The position numbers were made by a program, and so were the translations under genes. The notes beneath the pieces are model-generated. The model worked only from the letters and a program-made list of their open reading frames with translations. It ran no database searches and was not told where the DNA came from. From the NCBI RefSeq assembly GCF_029395675.1, contig NZ_CP115184.1, forward strand, positions 2,976,001 through 3,040,000: a DNA stretch of 64,000 bases, given 5' to 3'. Shown in pieces: positions 15,779-25,445 of the stretch. The number at the start of each line of letters is the position of its first letter. Positions within the stretch are counted from its first letter, which is position 1. The stretch is from Janibacter cremeus. GTDB taxonomy: Bacteria > Actinomycetota > Actinomycetes > Actinomycetales > Dermatophilaceae.

Positions 15779-16939
15779 TCAGAGCGAGGCGAGCAGCTGC
15801 CGGGAGATGACCAGGCGCTGGATCTGGTTGGTGCCCTCGAAGATCTGGGTCACCTTCGCCTCGCGGAAGTACCGCTCGACGGGGAAGTCCTCGGTGAACC
15901 CCGCGCCGCCGAGGACCTGGATCGCGTCCGTCGTCACCCGCATCGACGCATCGGTCGCGACGAGCTTGGCGACGGCGGCCTCCTTGCCGAAGGCGCGCCC
16001 GGCATCACGCAGCCGCGCGGCGTGCAGGTAGGTCGCGCGGGCACTCGTGACCGCGGCCTCCATGTCCGCCAGGAGGAAGGCCAGGCCCTGGTTGCTCGCG
16101 ATGCTCCGCCCGAACTGCTCGCGCTCGGTGGCGTACTTCGCCGCGACGTCGAGCGCCGACTGGGCCAGACCGGTCGCGACGGCCGCGATGCCGAGCCGTC
16201 CCGCGTCGAGCCCCGCGAGGGCCATCGGCACCCCGCGCCCGAGGTCCCCGACGAGACGCTCGCCCGCCACGGGCACGTCCTCGAAGATCACCTCGCGCAC
16301 CGTGTCGCCGTGCAGGCCCATCTTCTTCTCCGGGGCGCCGAAGGTGATGCCCTCCGCGTCGCCGGGCACGACGAAGCAGCTGACGCCGCGACCGCCGTCG
16401 TCGCTCGTGCGGGCGAAGGTCGTGTAGTAGTCGGCGTGGCCGCCGTGGGAGATCCACGCCTTGCGCCCGCGGATGCGCCAGTCGTCGCCGTCGGGGGTCG
16501 CCCGGGTGGTCATCGCCGCGATGTCGGACCCGGCGAGCGGCTCGGAGAGCGCGTAGGCGCCGAGCGTCTCCCCGGAGAGCATGTCGGGCAGCAGGGCCTC
16601 CTGCTGCTCCCGGCTGCCGAAGGTGTGCACCGCGTAGGCCGTGAGCGAGTGCACCGAGACCCCGACGGCGACCGACGCCCACGCCGAGGCGATCTCCTCG
16701 ACGACCTGCAGGTAGACCTCGTACGGCTGCCCACCGCCGCCGAGCTCCTCCGGGTAGGGGAGGGAGAGCAGACCCGCCCGCCCCAGGGTGCGGAAGACCT
16801 CCCGGGGGAAGACCTCCTCGGTGGCCGCACGGGCCTCGACGTCGTCGACCTGGGGGCGCAGCGACTTGTCGCAGATCGAGCGGGTGAGCTCGATCAGGTC
16901 GTCGCCGATCTCTGTGGGCATGAGCCTGGTTGCTGGCAT
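15779..16939 (-). CDS. acyl-CoA dehydrogenase
   Basis: The 386-residue flavoenzyme oxidises an acyl-CoA to the 2-enoyl-CoA, passing electrons to ETF. Visible blocks are the N-terminal helical domain (to about 115), YALSEPLAGSDIAAMTTRA (FAD/substrate lid), WISHGGHADYYTTFART, the middle strand domain and the C-terminal GRSIASNQGLAFLLADME, DAIQVLGGAGFTEDFPVERYFREAKVTQIFEGTNQIQ split over the last 60 residues. The catalytic base is E368 in IFEGTNQIQ. The ATG at 16939 fits the family's N-terminus; a longer upstream frame has no family match. It stands alone, so the chain-length preference is unknown. Confidence 0.92.
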   Translation of the reverse strand: MPATRLMPTEIGDDLIELTRSICDKSLRPQVDDVEARAATEEVFPREVFRTLGRAGLLSLPYPEELGGGGQPYEVYLQVVEEIASAWASVAVGVSVHSLTAYAVHTFGSREQQEALLPDMLSGETLGAYALSEPLAGSDIAAMTTRATPDGDDWRIRGRKAWISHGGHADYYTTFARTSDDGGRGVSCFVVPGDAEGITFGAPEKKMGLHGDTVREVIFEDVPVAGERLVGDLGRGVPMALAGLDAGRLGIAAVATGLAQSALDVAAKYATEREQFGRSIASNQGLAFLLADMEAAVTSARATYLHAARLRDAGRAFGKEAAVAKLVATDASMRVTTDAIQVLGGAGFTEDFPVERYFREAKVTQIFEGTNQIQRLVISRQLLASL

Positions 16940-17060
16940 GCGACCCACTGTATGAGGGATGGGGGAGGGCGTGGCGAGAGTCCCTCCGGACGGGGGCCAC
17001 CTCGGTTGCTCCTCCGACGCCGCCCTTGGTCTTCCGTCCACTCGGGTCCATGGTGGAGAC

Positions 17061-17651
17061 ATGACCAGATCGCGGATCGCCCTCACCACCCTCACCACGG
17101 CCTCGGTGCTCGCGGTTGCCGCGTGCGGCTCGGACGGCACCTCCGAGGATACGACGACCTCGAGCGCGACGAGCAGCTCCCAGGCCTCGCCGGCGAGCGG
17201 ATCCGAGAGCGACCCCTCCGGTCCGTCCGGGGAGGTCGGTGACCTCGAGAGGGTCCTCGCTGCGATCGAGGCCGCCGTGGCCGAGGCCGGCGGTACGGCC
17301 TACGAGATCGAGGAGAGCGACGACGACGGCATCTGGGAGGTGGAAGTCGCCGAGGGGGTGCACGGCGTCGCGCTCGAGGTGAAGCCGAACCACGACGTCA
17401 CCGAGCACGAGGAGTTCGGCCTCCATCCGGAGGCACGCGAGGGCCTGGACCAGGCGGAGATCGGTCTCGGCTCGGCCGTCGAGACGGCGATGTCCGAGGT
17501 CGACGGCAGCTTCGACGAGACCCGCCTGATCGAGATCGACGGCCAGCACTACTGGAAGGTCACGGTCGACACCGCGGCGACCGAGGAGGAGGACGACGAC
17601 CACCAGGTCCTCGTCGACGTCACCGACGGCACGGCGACCGTCGAGAAGTGA
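17061..17651 (+). CDS. lipoprotein with PepSY-like domain
   Basis: The 196-residue product has a lipoprotein signal peptide ending LAVAAC, lipidation at C22, a serine/threonine-rich linker (about 25-60) and an acidic globular part with two alpha-beta repeats (YEIEESDDDGIWEVEVAEG and LIEIDGQHYWKVTVD), the PepSY-type pattern of a small secreted domain. It would sit on the outer face of the cytoplasmic membrane. GGTGGAGAC precedes the ATG. The next lipoprotein gene starts 22 nt downstream on the same strand, so the pair is probably an operon. Role unknown. Confidence 0.75.
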   Translation: MTRSRIALTTLTTASVLAVAACGSDGTSEDTTTSSATSSSQASPASGSESDPSGPSGEVGDLERVLAAIEAAVAEAGGTAYEIEESDDDGIWEVEVAEGVHGVALEVKPNHDVTEHEEFGLHPEAREGLDQAEIGLGSAVETAMSEVDGSFDETRLIEIDGQHYWKVTVDTAATEEEDDDHQVLVDVTDGTATVEK

Positions 17652-17673
17652 CCCCTCCACCTACCGTGGAGGG

Positions 17674-18801
17674 GTGAGACCTCCCTCCGCCCGCGCCACG
17701 GCGGTCACCACCGTGGCGGCGCTGACCCTGATCGCCTGCACCGGCTCCCCGGACGAAGGGGGTGACACCAGCTCGTCAACCACCACCACCTCGTCCTCGT
17801 CGTCCGAGACCACGTCCTCCTCGTCGACCACCTCGACGCCCACCGTCGCCATCGACGGCGCCTCGCAGGGACTGACCGAGGCCGTGGCGAAGAAGTACGG
17901 CTCGCAGTCGATCACCGGCGCGGCGACGACGGGCACGTGGCGGGGTGCGAAGGTCGCCGTCGTCACCTCCGAGGACGACGTCACCCTGGCCGCGCGCCCC
18001 AAGGGCGAGCAGTGGCGCGTCGTCGGCGGGTGGTGGCCCTCCATGGACGAGAAGGCCGACCTCGGCACGGGCCCGCGCCACGTCCTCCTGCTCGGCAGCG
18101 ACGCGCGACCCGGCCAGACGGTCGAGCGCTCCCGCGCGGACGCGATCCAGCTGCTCGGCGTCGACGGGTCCGGCGGCGCGGGCGTCATGGGCTTCGCGCG
18201 CGACCTGTGGGTGCCCATCCCCGGGCACGGCCACGGCAAGCTCAACGCCGCGATGGTCTACGGCGGCCCGAAGGCCGAGGTCGGCGCGGTCTCGAGCCTC
18301 AGCGGCATCGACGTCGACGGCTACCTCGTCACCGGCTTCGGGGGGTTCAAGGCGATCGTCGACGAGCTGGGGCCGCTGAGCTTCGACTCCCCGGACGGCC
18401 TCGACTCGCACCTGCCCGGCGGCCAGATCCCCGAGGGCAAGAGCAAGCTGGGCCCGAACGAGGCGCTCGCGTACTCCCGGGAGCGCAAGACCCTGCCGCG
18501 CGGCGACTTCGACCGCTCCCGCCACCAGGGTCTGCTGATCCTCGCCGCCGCGATCCAGGCGCGGGTCCAGGGGCCGGACACGCTGCCGCGGGCGCTGACC
18601 GTGATCGACGAGCACGCGACCAGTGACCTCACGGCGACGCAGATGCTGCGCTTCGCGGCGAGCTTCTACAAGGTCAACCCGATGAAGGTCGGCCACGAGG
18701 TCGCCGTCGGCCCGACCGGCATGCAGTCCGGCCAGTCGATCGTGCGCCTGGGCGCGGAGTCGAGGAAGGACCTGCGCAGCTTCCGCGACGGCCGGCTGTA
18801 G
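17674..18801 (+). CDS. LytR-CpsA-Psr family lipoprotein
   Basis: LCP proteins transfer lipid-linked glycopolymers to peptidoglycan. This 375-residue member has a lipobox ending LIAC (C22) in place of the usual single transmembrane anchor, a low-complexity Ser/Thr linker (about 29-55) and an LCP domain starting near 125 with RHVLLLGSDARPGQTVERSR, ADAIQLLGVD, LNAAMVYGGP and the conserved arginines in YSRERKTLPRGDFDRSRHQG. GTG start, GGAGG 6 nt before it. Its TAG abuts the modC stop codon on the other strand with no base between them (TAGCTA). Confidence 0.85.
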   Translation: MRPPSARATAVTTVAALTLIACTGSPDEGGDTSSSTTTTSSSSSETTSSSSTTSTPTVAIDGASQGLTEAVAKKYGSQSITGAATTGTWRGAKVAVVTSEDDVTLAARPKGEQWRVVGGWWPSMDEKADLGTGPRHVLLLGSDARPGQTVERSRADAIQLLGVDGSGGAGVMGFARDLWVPIPGHGHGKLNAAMVYGGPKAEVGAVSSLSGIDVDGYLVTGFGGFKAIVDELGPLSFDSPDGLDSHLPGGQIPEGKSKLGPNEALAYSRERKTLPRGDFDRSRHQGLLILAAAIQARVQGPDTLPRALTVIDEHATSDLTATQMLRFAASFYKVNPMKVGHEVAVGPTGMQSGQSIVRLGAESRKDLRSFRDGRL

Positions 18802-19878
18802 CTAGTCCGCGGCGTCGGGCGGCACGGCGTGGGCCGCGTGCACCCGCACCTGGCTCGCCTTGACCGAGGCCCACACCCCGTCACCCGGGCGAAGGGGGAG
18901 TGCCGCCAGCGCCGCAGGGGTCACCTCTGCGCTCATCGGCACCGGTGTCGACAACCACACCCGGGCCCGGCCGGCGTGCGCCTCGACGCGGGAGACCCGG
19001 CCGTGCCACACATTGCGCGGGGACCCCTCGGGGTGCTCGCGGTGCAGCGAGACCGCGTCGGGGGTGAAGGTCACCCAGCACGCGCCGATGACGTCGTGCG
19101 GACCGGTCGCGATCTCCAGCGTCGAGCCGTGGAGGGACGCGAGCGCCCCGCTGCCCGGCAGCGCCTCGGCGTGGACGAGGTTGAGCCCGGCCAGGCCGGC
19201 GGTGAAGGCGCTGCGCGGGTGCTCCAGCACATGCCGCACCGGCCCGTGCTCCACGCGCTCCCCGAGGACGGTCATCGTGTCCGCGGGCCCGTCGGCGACC
19301 GTGAGCACGTCGAGCACGTCGTGGGTGACGAGCACGACGACGAGGTCCTCGCGCGCGTGCGTGACGTCGGCGAGGACGGCTCGCATGGCCGGCGTCGCCT
19401 CGACGTCGAGCGCGGCGAGGGGCTCGTCGAGCAGGAGCGCGTCCGGCTCCGCGGCGAGGGCCCGGGCGAGCGCCACCCGCGCGGCCTGGCCCCCGGACAG
19501 CTGCGAGGGCCGACGGCCGGCGAAGGCACCCATGCCGACCACCTCCAGCCAGTGGTCCGCGGTGGCGCGGGCCCCCCTTCGTCCCCGGCCGGCGCTGCGC
19601 GGGCCGAAGGCGACGTTGTCGCGCACGTCGAGGTGGGGGAAGAGCGCCGGTGACTGGCTCATCAGCCCGACCCGGCGGCGGTGCGGGGGGACGTCGTCGA
19701 GGACCCGGCCGTCGAGCACGACACGCGAGGACTCCGGTCGGGCCAGGCCGGCGATGACGGACAGGAGCGAGGTCTTGCCGCTGCCGTTGGGGCCGGTGAC
19801 CGCGTGCCGGCCGGGGGGCAGGTCGAGGTCCACGGACACGCCCCGCTGCGCCCACTCGGCGCGGACCTGCAGGCTCAT
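18802..19878 (-). CDS. modC: molybdate ABC transporter ATP-binding protein
   Basis: The 358-residue ATPase drives molybdate import. Walker [10 protein letters not shown] (near residues 31-39), signature [15 protein letters not shown] (near 130), Walker [13 protein letters not shown] and the switch histidine in LVTHDVLD are all intact. After about residue 235 the protein carries TOBE/Mop-type domains ([19 protein letters not shown], then [13 protein letters not shown]), the molybdate-sensing end of ModC. Its ATG overlaps the modB stop by 4 nt, completing a regulator-modA-modB-modC operon in which every junction is a 4-nt overlap. Confidence 0.93.
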   Translation of the reverse strand: MSLQVRAEWAQRGVSVDLDLPPGRHAVTGPNGSGKTSLLSVIAGLARPESSRVVLDGRVLDDVPPHRRRVGLMSQSPALFPHLDVRDNVAFGPRSAGRGRRGARATADHWLEVVGMGAFAGRRPSQLSGGQAARVALARALAAEPDALLLDEPLAALDVEATPAMRAVLADVTHAREDLVVVLVTHDVLDVLTVADGPADTMTVLGERVEHGPVRHVLEHPRSAFTAGLAGLNLVHAEALPGSGALASLHGSTLEIATGPHDVIGACWVTFTPDAVSLHREHPEGSPRNVWHGRVSRVEAHAGRARVWLSTPVPMSAEVTPAALAALPLRPGDGVWASVKASQVRVHAAHAVPPDAAD

Positions 19879-20657
19879 GCCGCCGGCTCCGGCCGGACGG
19901 TGCGTGCGTAGACCGTGCCGACGATGACGGTCGCGAGGACGACGAGCACGAGGGCGAGCGCGACGGCGGCGTCGGGGTCGCTCTCCCGCTGGAGGTAGAT
20001 CTCCAGGGGTAGGGTGCGGGTGCGGCCCTGGGCGGACCCGGCGAAGGTGAGCGTCGCCCCGAACTCCCCGAGCGCACGCGCGAACGCGAGGACGCATCCC
20101 GAGACCAGTCCCGGTGCGACGAGCGGCAGGGTGACGTGGGTCAGCCGCCGCCAGGGACCGGCGCCCAGGGTGGCCGCGACCTCCTCGTGGCGACGACCCA
20201 GACCGCGCACGGCCCCCTCGAGGGAGAGCACGAGGAAGGGCAGCGCGACGAAGCTCTGCGCGAGGACGACGGCCGTGGTGCTGAAGGAGATCGACAGCCC
20301 GGCCGCCTCGAGGTGCTGGCCGATCAGGCCGCGCCGGCCGAAGGTGAAGAGCAGCGCGAGGCCGCCGACGACCGGCGGCAGCACGAGCGGCACGAGGACG
20401 AGGGCACGCAGGAGCGACTGGCCGGGCCAGCGACCGCGGGCCAGCAGGAGCGCCAGCGGGGTCCCGAGCAGCAGGGACACGACGGTGGCGGCGCTCGCCG
20501 TCCGCAGGGAGAGCAGCAGCGCGTCGATGGAGGCCTGCGTGGTCAGCAGCTCGGGGAGCCGGTCGGGCTCGACCTCGGCGACGAGACCCAGCAGCGGGAC
20601 CACGACGAGGAGCACCGCTCCCGACGCGGGCAGCCACAGCCAGGCAGGTGGTCTCAC
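19875..20657 (-). CDS. modB: molybdate ABC transporter permease
   Basis: The 260-residue membrane protein forms the channel. About six hydrophobic segments are visible (the first from [20 protein letters not shown]), with the ABC-permease coupling loop [21 protein letters not shown] (near residues 155-175) and [14 protein letters not shown], the family block near 200. The GTG start overlaps the modA stop (GTGA), which fixes the start, and the stop overlaps modC. Confidence 0.93.
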   Translation of the reverse strand: MRPPAWLWLPASGAVLLVVVPLLGLVAEVEPDRLPELLTTQASIDALLLSLRTASAATVVSLLLGTPLALLLARGRWPGQSLLRALVLVPLVLPPVVGGLALLFTFGRRGLIGQHLEAAGLSISFSTTAVVLAQSFVALPFLVLSLEGAVRGLGRRHEEVAATLGAGPWRRLTHVTLPLVAPGLVSGCVLAFARALGEFGATLTFAGSAQGRTRTLPLEIYLQRESDPDAAVALALVLVVLATVIVGTVYARTVRPEPAA

Positions 20658-21394
20658 GGCAGGCCGAAGCCGTGGTCGTCGAGGATCCGCTGCCCCCGGG
20701 AGCCGGTGACGGCGTCGACGAAGGCCTGCGCCTCGTCGCTCGGGGCGCTGGTGAGCACCGCGATGGGGTAGCGGTTGGGCTGCGCGTCGGCGTCCCTGAT
20801 CGGGACGGTCGCGACGTCCTTGCCGGCGCCGGCCGCGTCGGTGACGTAGACCAGCCCGGCGTCGGCCTCGCCGGAGGTGACCTTGGCCAGCACGTCGGTG
20901 ACCCGGGACTCCTCGCTCACCGGGGTCAGCATCACGCCGCGGGCCTCGGCGAGGTCCTCGGCCGATCGCCCGCACGGCACCTGGGGGGCGCACGTGACCA
21001 CGTCGAGCGTGACGTCCTCGAGGTCGGCCAGGCCGGAGATGTCCCTGGGGTTGCCCGGCTCGGTGACGATCGTCAGCGTGTTGGTGGCGAAGACCGTCGG
21101 CTCGCCCGCGACGTCCGCCGAGACCCGCTCCATGGTCTCCTCGTCGGCGGAGGCGAAGACATCGACCTCGGCACCGTTGCTGATCTGCGCGGCGAGGTCG
21201 GAGGACCCGGCGAACTGCAGCTCGACGGTCACATGGCGGTTCTCCGCCTCGTAGTCCTCGGCGATCTCCTCGAAGGGCTCCTGCAACGACGCGGCGGCGC
21301 CGACCCGGAGGGTCTGCTCGGTGTCGGGCCCGGAGCCGCAGGCGGTGAGGACGAGGGCGGTGACGGCCAGGCCGGCGGTCATGCCGGATCTCAT
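20654..21394 (-). CDS. modA: molybdate ABC transporter substrate-binding lipoprotein
   Basis: The 246-residue protein captures molybdate outside the membrane. It has a lipoprotein signal ending LVLTAC (C19), then the ModA core: [20 protein letters not shown] (from about 30), [35 protein letters not shown] and [11 protein letters not shown]. The two serines of VGAAASLQ and SSDLAAQ sit where ModA proteins bind the oxyanion. ATG at 21394 overlaps the upstream regulator gene by 4 nt. Confidence 0.94.
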   Translation of the reverse strand: MRSGMTAGLAVTALVLTACGSGPDTEQTLRVGAAASLQEPFEEIAEDYEAENRHVTVELQFAGSSDLAAQISNGAEVDVFASADEETMERVSADVAGEPTVFATNTLTIVTEPGNPRDISGLADLEDVTLDVVTCAPQVPCGRSAEDLAEARGVMLTPVSEESRVTDVLAKVTSGEADAGLVYVTDAAGAGKDVATVPIRDADAQPNRYPIAVLTSAPSDEAQAFVDAVTGSRGQRILDDHGFGLP

Positions 21395-21792
21395 GCAGGT
21401 CCTCCGGCGGTGCCGATGATGACATTGGTCGACTTGATCGAGGCCACCGCGACGCTGCCGGGCTCCAGACCCAGCTCGTCGGCGGCCTCGCGGGACATGA
21501 GGGAGACGATCCGGAAGGGGCCCGCCTGCAGGCTCACCTGGGCCATCACCCCGTCGCGCTTGACCTCGGTGACGATGCCGCGCATCCGGTTGCGCGCGGA
21601 CTCGTCGCGGACCGGACCGACCGACGGCGGGGCGGCGACCTCCTGGGCCAGCCGGGCGAGGCCGACCCCGTCGACGAGGGTGGCGCCCTCCCCCTTCGTC
21701 GCGGTGAGGCGACCGCCCTCGATCCACCGCCGGACCGTGTCCGGGGAGACCGCGAGGAGCTCAGCCGCCTCGGATACCCGCATCTGCGTCAT
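21391..21792 (-). CDS. helix-turn-helix and molybdate-binding (Mop) regulator
   Basis: The 133-residue protein joins an excisionase/MerR-like DNA-binding helix ([26 protein letters not shown], residues 4-29 in the order seen) to a C-terminal Mop domain ([41 protein letters not shown] and IKSTNVIIG). Mop domains bind molybdate, so this is probably the sensor that controls the mod operon it heads. The ATG at 21792 or at 21783 are both possible. A perfect 13-bp palindrome lies 34 nt upstream. Confidence 0.88.
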   Translation of the reverse strand: MTQMRVSEAAELLAVSPDTVRRWIEGGRLTATKGEGATLVDGVGLARLAQEVAAPPSVGPVRDESARNRMRGIVTEVKRDGVMAQVSLQAGPFRIVSLMSREAADELGLEPGSVAVASIKSTNVIIGTAGGPA

Positions 21793-21825
21793 GATCGGAC
21801 GATATCAGCGGCATCTGCGTGACTA

Positions 21826-21884
21826 CATTCGCAACTGCCTAAGCAGTTGCGAATGGGGGGGCGCAGGAGCCTAAGCAGTTGTGA
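21826..21884. repeat. perfect palindrome plus interspersed-repeat unit
   Basis: CATTCGCAACTGC (21826-21838) and GCAGTTGCGAATG (21843-21855) are exact reverse complements around CTAA. Twelve nucleotides of G-rich sequence later, GCAGGAGCCTAAGCAGTTG recurs (21863-21881), sharing GCCTAAGCAGTTG with the palindrome. The same unit occurs at 43178 and 56788. It lies directly after the stop of the SGNH hydrolase gene and before the molybdate regulator, so it can act as a terminator for the former or as a leader element of the latter. Confidence 0.75.
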
Positions 21885-21888
21885 GCGT

Positions 21889-22701
21889 TCAGGCGTCGGG
21901 CAGGTCCGTCGGGCCGAAGGGGGTCAGCTGCCCGATCTTCGCCGGTCGCCCGTCCCCGGAGGAGCGGCCGGTGAGGCGACGGCGCACCCAGGGGGCGGCG
22001 TGCGTGCGGGTCCACTGCGCGGTGCCCGCGAGCTGCTCCCGGCGCGGGACCGCGGGCGCCGGGGGGAGCGGCTGGTTCCAGTGCGCGTCGCTGACCGGCT
22101 GGCGCAGGGCGACCAGCGCCGCTTGCGCGACCCGGCGGTGCCCCTCGGTGCTCAGGTGGATGCGGTCGGTGGCCCACATCCGCCAGTCGCGCAGCGAGCG
22201 GATGCCCCACAGGTTGATCACGTGCGCACCCTGGCGCTGGGCGATGGTGAAGATGTTGGCGGTGTGCACCCCGTGGCGGGCCCGCAGTGTCGACAGCAGC
22301 CCGGCGTCGGCCGGGTCGGCGGGCGTGGCCATGAGGACGTCGGCGCCGGTCGCGCGGATGCGGGCCACCGCCTGCTCGAGGCGGTCGGCGACCTCGTCGA
22401 GGTCGACGCGCGGACGCAGGATGTCGTTGCCGCCGCCGACCATCGAGACCAGGTCCGGCCCCATCGCCAGCGCCTCCTCCAGCTGCGGGCCGACGACATC
22501 GTCGAGCTTGCGGCCCCGCACGGCCAGGTTGGCGTAGCGGAAGTCGCCGTCCCCGGTACGGGTGGACAGCTCCGCGGCGAGGCGGTCCGCCCAGCCGACG
22601 AACCTCCCCTCGTCGCGGGGGTCGAGGTCCGACATCCCCTCGCTGAAGGAGTCGCCGATCGCGACGTAACGGCGCCAGGGGTGTGCGGGGTGCTCGGTCA
22701 C
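21889..22701 (-). CDS. SGNH/GDSL-type lipase or esterase
   Basis: The 270-residue protein has the SGNH hydrolase blocks: [13 protein letters not shown] near residue 13 (nucleophile Ser in GDS), a VRGRKLDDV glycine block, MVGGGNDIL near 92 (Asn of the GxND motif) and [14 protein letters not shown] near 180 (Asp/His). There is no signal peptide, so it is probably cytoplasmic. The GTG start overlaps the ung stop by 4 nt. A basic C-terminal tail ([16 protein letters not shown]) follows the catalytic domain. Substrate unknown. Confidence 0.88.
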   Translation of the reverse strand: MTEHPAHPWRRYVAIGDSFSEGMSDLDPRDEGRFVGWADRLAAELSTRTGDGDFRYANLAVRGRKLDDVVGPQLEEALAMGPDLVSMVGGGNDILRPRVDLDEVADRLEQAVARIRATGADVLMATPADPADAGLLSTLRARHGVHTANIFTIAQRQGAHVINLWGIRSLRDWRMWATDRIHLSTEGHRRVAQAALVALRQPVSDAHWNQPLPPAPAVPRREQLAGTAQWTRTHAAPWVRRRLTGRSSGDGRPAKIGQLTPFGPTDLPDA

Positions 22702-23375
22702 GGGAGTCTCCAATCGATCGGTGCGGCGCCCTGCCGGACGAGCAGGTCGTTGGTACGGCTGAAGGGGCGCGAGCCGAAGAACCCCTTGTACGCCGACAGG
22801 GGAGAGGGGTGCACGCTCTCGATGCACCGCTCCCGGCCCAGTGCGGGGGCCAGCCTGCGGGCATCGGCACCCCAGAGGATCGCCACGAGCGGACCGTCGC
22901 GGCCGGCGAGCACCTCGATGGCGCGGTCGGTCACGGCCTCCCAGCCCTTGCCGCGGTGGCTGCTCGGGCTGCCGGGGGTGACGGTGAGGGAGCGGTTGAG
23001 CAGCATGACGCCCTGCTCGGCCCACGGGGTGAGGTCGCCGTTGCTCGGCGGCGGGACGCCGAGGTCGTCGACGAGCTCCCGGTGGATGTTGACCAGCGAC
23101 TTCGGCAGCGGGTGCACGTGCGGGGCCACGGCGAAGGACAGTCCGATCGCGTGGCCCGGCGTGGGGTAGGGGTCCTGCCCGACGACGAGGACGCGCACCT
23201 CGTCGACCGGGATGGTGAAGGCGCGCAGGATGTTCTCCCCGTCCGGCAGGTAGCCGCGGCCCTCACGGACCTCGGCGCGCAGGAAGTCGCCCATCGCGGT
23301 GATCATCCCCGCGACCGGCTCGAGGGCACTGGCCCACGACGGGTGGATCAGGTCGGACAGGTCGCGCGTGCTCAC
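22698..23375 (-). CDS. ung: uracil-DNA glycosylase
   Basis: Ung removes uracil from DNA at the start of base-excision repair. The 225-residue product contains [18 protein letters not shown] with the catalytic Asp at 68, the LLNRSLTV strand, and the [14 protein letters not shown] loop near residue 190 with its conserved His. Length is normal for family 1. The GTG at 23375 is the only start that includes the full N-terminal helix. It shares an operon with the SGNH hydrolase and is divergent from the PLP decarboxylase gene 40 nt away. Confidence 0.96.
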   Translation of the reverse strand: MSTRDLSDLIHPSWASALEPVAGMITAMGDFLRAEVREGRGYLPDGENILRAFTIPVDEVRVLVVGQDPYPTPGHAIGLSFAVAPHVHPLPKSLVNIHRELVDDLGVPPPSNGDLTPWAEQGVMLLNRSLTVTPGSPSSHRGKGWEAVTDRAIEVLAGRDGPLVAILWGADARRLAPALGRERCIESVHPSPLSAYKGFFGSRPFSRTNDLLVRQGAAPIDWRLP

Positions 23376-23415
23376 CGGGTCAACCTACCCACGCCCTGCC
23401 CATAGAGTGCTGCGC

Positions 23416-24774
23416 GTGCATGGATTCTCCGACGACGACACCTCACTGGACGAGCTCGAGCGCCTCATCCTCGACTACTCGGCGGAGCGGCTGCGCTACG
23501 ACCCGCCACCGCTCGATCGCACGCTGACGCCGGAGCAGCTCCGGGAGGCCGCCGGCTCCACGATCACGAAGGAGGGGCTCGGCGGCCGGGCCGCGATGGG
23601 CCTCTTCGCCGACGTCCTCGCACCCGCCTGCCTGTCCGTGGACCACCCGCGCTACCTGTCCTTCATCCCGTGCGCGCCCACCGAGGCCGCGGCGATGTTC
23701 GACCTCGTCGTCGGCGCGAGCTCGATCTACGGCGGCTCCTGGCTCGAGGGGTCCGGCGCCGTCTACGCCGAGAACCAGGCCCTGCGGTGGATCTGCGACC
23801 TCGTCGGCCTGCCCGAGGGTGCCGGCGGCGCCTTCGTCCCCGGCGGTACGATCGGCAACCTCTCCGCGCTCGTCGCCGCGCGCGGCCGGGCCCGTCACGA
23901 GGCGGCGACGGGGGAGCGTCCCTTCCGCGTCGCGACGACCAGCGGGGCGCACAGCTCGATCGCGTCCGCGTGCGAGGTCATGGACGCCGAGCTGACGCCC
24001 GTCGAGCCGGACGAGCGCGGGCGCCTGACCGGGCCCCGGCTGCGCGAGGTGCTGCTCGAGCACGGCCCGGAGAGCTACTTCGCCGTCGTCGCCACGGCGG
24101 GCACGACGAACTTCGGCATCGTCGACGACCTCGCCTCGGTGGCCGAGGTCTGCCGCGAGTTCGGCATCTGGTTCCACGTCGACGGCGCCTACGGCGGTGC
24201 CGGCCTGGCCGTTCCCTCGGTGCGCCACCTCTACGAGGGGATCGAGCACTGCGACTCCTTCATCGTCGACCCGCACAAGTGGCTGTTCGCCCCCTTCGAC
24301 TGCTGTGCGCTGGTCTACCGCGAGCCCGGCTACGCCCGCGCCGCCCACACGCAGAAGGCCGGCTACCTCGACGTGCTCACCGGCACCTCGGACTGGAACC
24401 CGACCGACTACTCCGTCGGCCTGACCCGGCGCGCGCGGGGGCTGCCCTTCTGGTTCTCCCTGGCGACGCACGGCACGCAGGCCTACACGAGTGCGGTGGA
24501 GCGGACCCTGGACGTCGCGGCCTTCGCCGAGGAGGAGATCGCCCGGCGGGAGGACCTCGAGCTCGTCGGCGAGCGCAGCCTGTCCGTCGTCGTCTTCCGC
24601 CGGCTGGGCTGGTCGGCCGCCGACTACCAGGCCTGGTCGGACCGGATCCTCGACGAGGAGTTCGCCTTCGTCGTCCCGACGACGCACGCCGGTGAGACGC
24701 TGGCGCGCTTCGCGATCGTCAACCCGCAGACGACCCCCGAGGACATCACCGCCATCCTCGACTCGATGGCCTGA
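23416..24774 (+). CDS. PLP-dependent amino acid decarboxylase (group II)
   Basis: The 452-residue enzyme belongs to the aromatic-L-amino-acid/glutamate decarboxylase fold. FVPGGTIGNLSALVAAR, TTSGAHSSIASACEVM, VATAGTTNFGIVDDL, FHVDGAYGGAGL (Asp pairing with the pyridine nitrogen) and IVDPHKWLFAPFDCC (Schiff-base Lys) are in the expected order. The substrate is not evident. GTGs at 23407 and 23416 are both in frame, and the upstream CATAGAGTG could be a -10 box giving a nearly leaderless mRNA. A strong hairpin follows the stop. Confidence 0.9.
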   Translation: MHGFSDDDTSLDELERLILDYSAERLRYDPPPLDRTLTPEQLREAAGSTITKEGLGGRAAMGLFADVLAPACLSVDHPRYLSFIPCAPTEAAAMFDLVVGASSIYGGSWLEGSGAVYAENQALRWICDLVGLPEGAGGAFVPGGTIGNLSALVAARGRARHEAATGERPFRVATTSGAHSSIASACEVMDAELTPVEPDERGRLTGPRLREVLLEHGPESYFAVVATAGTTNFGIVDDLASVAEVCREFGIWFHVDGAYGGAGLAVPSVRHLYEGIEHCDSFIVDPHKWLFAPFDCCALVYREPGYARAAHTQKAGYLDVLTGTSDWNPTDYSVGLTRRARGLPFWFSLATHGTQAYTSAVERTLDVAAFAEEEIARREDLELVGERSLSVVVFRRLGWSAADYQAWSDRILDEEFAFVVPTTHAGETLARFAIVNPQTTPEDITAILDSMA

Positions 24775-24799
24775 GCGACGCGAGGTGTCCGGGCGCAGG

Positions 24800-24840
24800 C
24801 CGTGCCCCGGGCCGAGGGGGGTGGTGGGCCCGGGGCACGG
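24800..24840. terminator. bidirectional hairpin terminator
   Basis: CCGTGCCCCGGGCC (24800-24813) and GGCCCGGGGCACGG (24827-24840) pair perfectly around a 13-nt loop, between a plus-strand gene ending at 24774 and a minus-strand gene ending at 24897. No T-run follows. Confidence 0.8.
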
Positions 24841-24868
24841 CGGTATCGGAGTGGGTCGGCGCAGTCAG

Positions 24869-24916
24869 CGCCTCACCGCATCGAGGCGTTGCCGCCTCAC
24901 CGCATCGACGCGTAGC
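24869..24916. repeat. 24-bp tandem duplication over a stop codon
   Basis: Two adjacent 24-bp units (24869-24892 and 24893-24916) differ at two positions only. The second unit encodes the last residues and the stop (ASMR-TGA) of the small secreted protein; the first repeats them downstream, so read-through of the first TGA would add GGNASMR before a second TGA in frame. Confidence 0.75.
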
Positions 24917-25208
24917 CGCGGCAGGAGTTGCCGGGACGCTCCTCGCCGAGCTCGTCCTTGAACCCGCGCGAGACGTACTGGCCGTAGCTCTGCACGCCGC
25001 GGCCGAGCCAGTCGTCGTCGAGCTCCGGTGCCGGGTTGTTCTCGATCTCGTCCGGGATGTCCTGGCCCGAGAACGCGCAGATCGACCCCGCGCGCTCGGG
25101 GGCGGGCGTGGACCCGCCGTTGCCGGTGTACTCACCGGCCGATGCTGCGCCGGAGCCGCCGAATACCAGAGCGACGGTCGCCACGCCGCCGAGGATCAAC
25201 CTCTTCAT
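24897..25208 (-). CDS. small secreted protein, unknown
   Basis: The 103-residue product has a clear Sec signal peptide (MKRLILGGVATVALVFGG, predicted cut after ASA at residue 24) and a 79-residue mature part with just two cysteines (GSICAFSG and NSCRGYASMR), which could form one disulphide. The segment DELGEERPGNSCRG is reminiscent of secreted actinobacterial proteins of no known role. AGGGGAA lies before the ATG on the minus strand. I do not recognise the family. Confidence 0.7.
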   Translation of the reverse strand: MKRLILGGVATVALVFGGSGAASAGEYTGNGGSTPAPERAGSICAFSGQDIPDEIENNPAPELDDDWLGRGVQSYGQYVSRGFKDELGEERPGNSCRGYASMR

Positions 25209-25445
25209 GACATTGCCTTCCCCTGAAAAGCGCCCTCCCCCTCGAGCCCCCGGGACGCACAGCGCCCATGCGCCGTTGACCGGGAATTTACTCTTTACTT
25301 ACTGTTTCGTGGTGACTTTGCGCCGAACGGTCACGCGGTGTGGCGGATGGGGCCCCTGGGAGGCGAGTGGCCTCGTGGGGTGCGGCGTCCAGCCGACACG
25401 CCGAGGTAATGACAGGCCTGTGATTCGGTCGGTACGCTGCACTGC

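Noticed and set aside
18802..20637. 611-residue fusion of modB and modC in one frame
   Set aside because: The upstream part is the wrong frame of modB (Arg/Ala/Pro-rich); modC begins at 19878 where it overlaps the modB stop.
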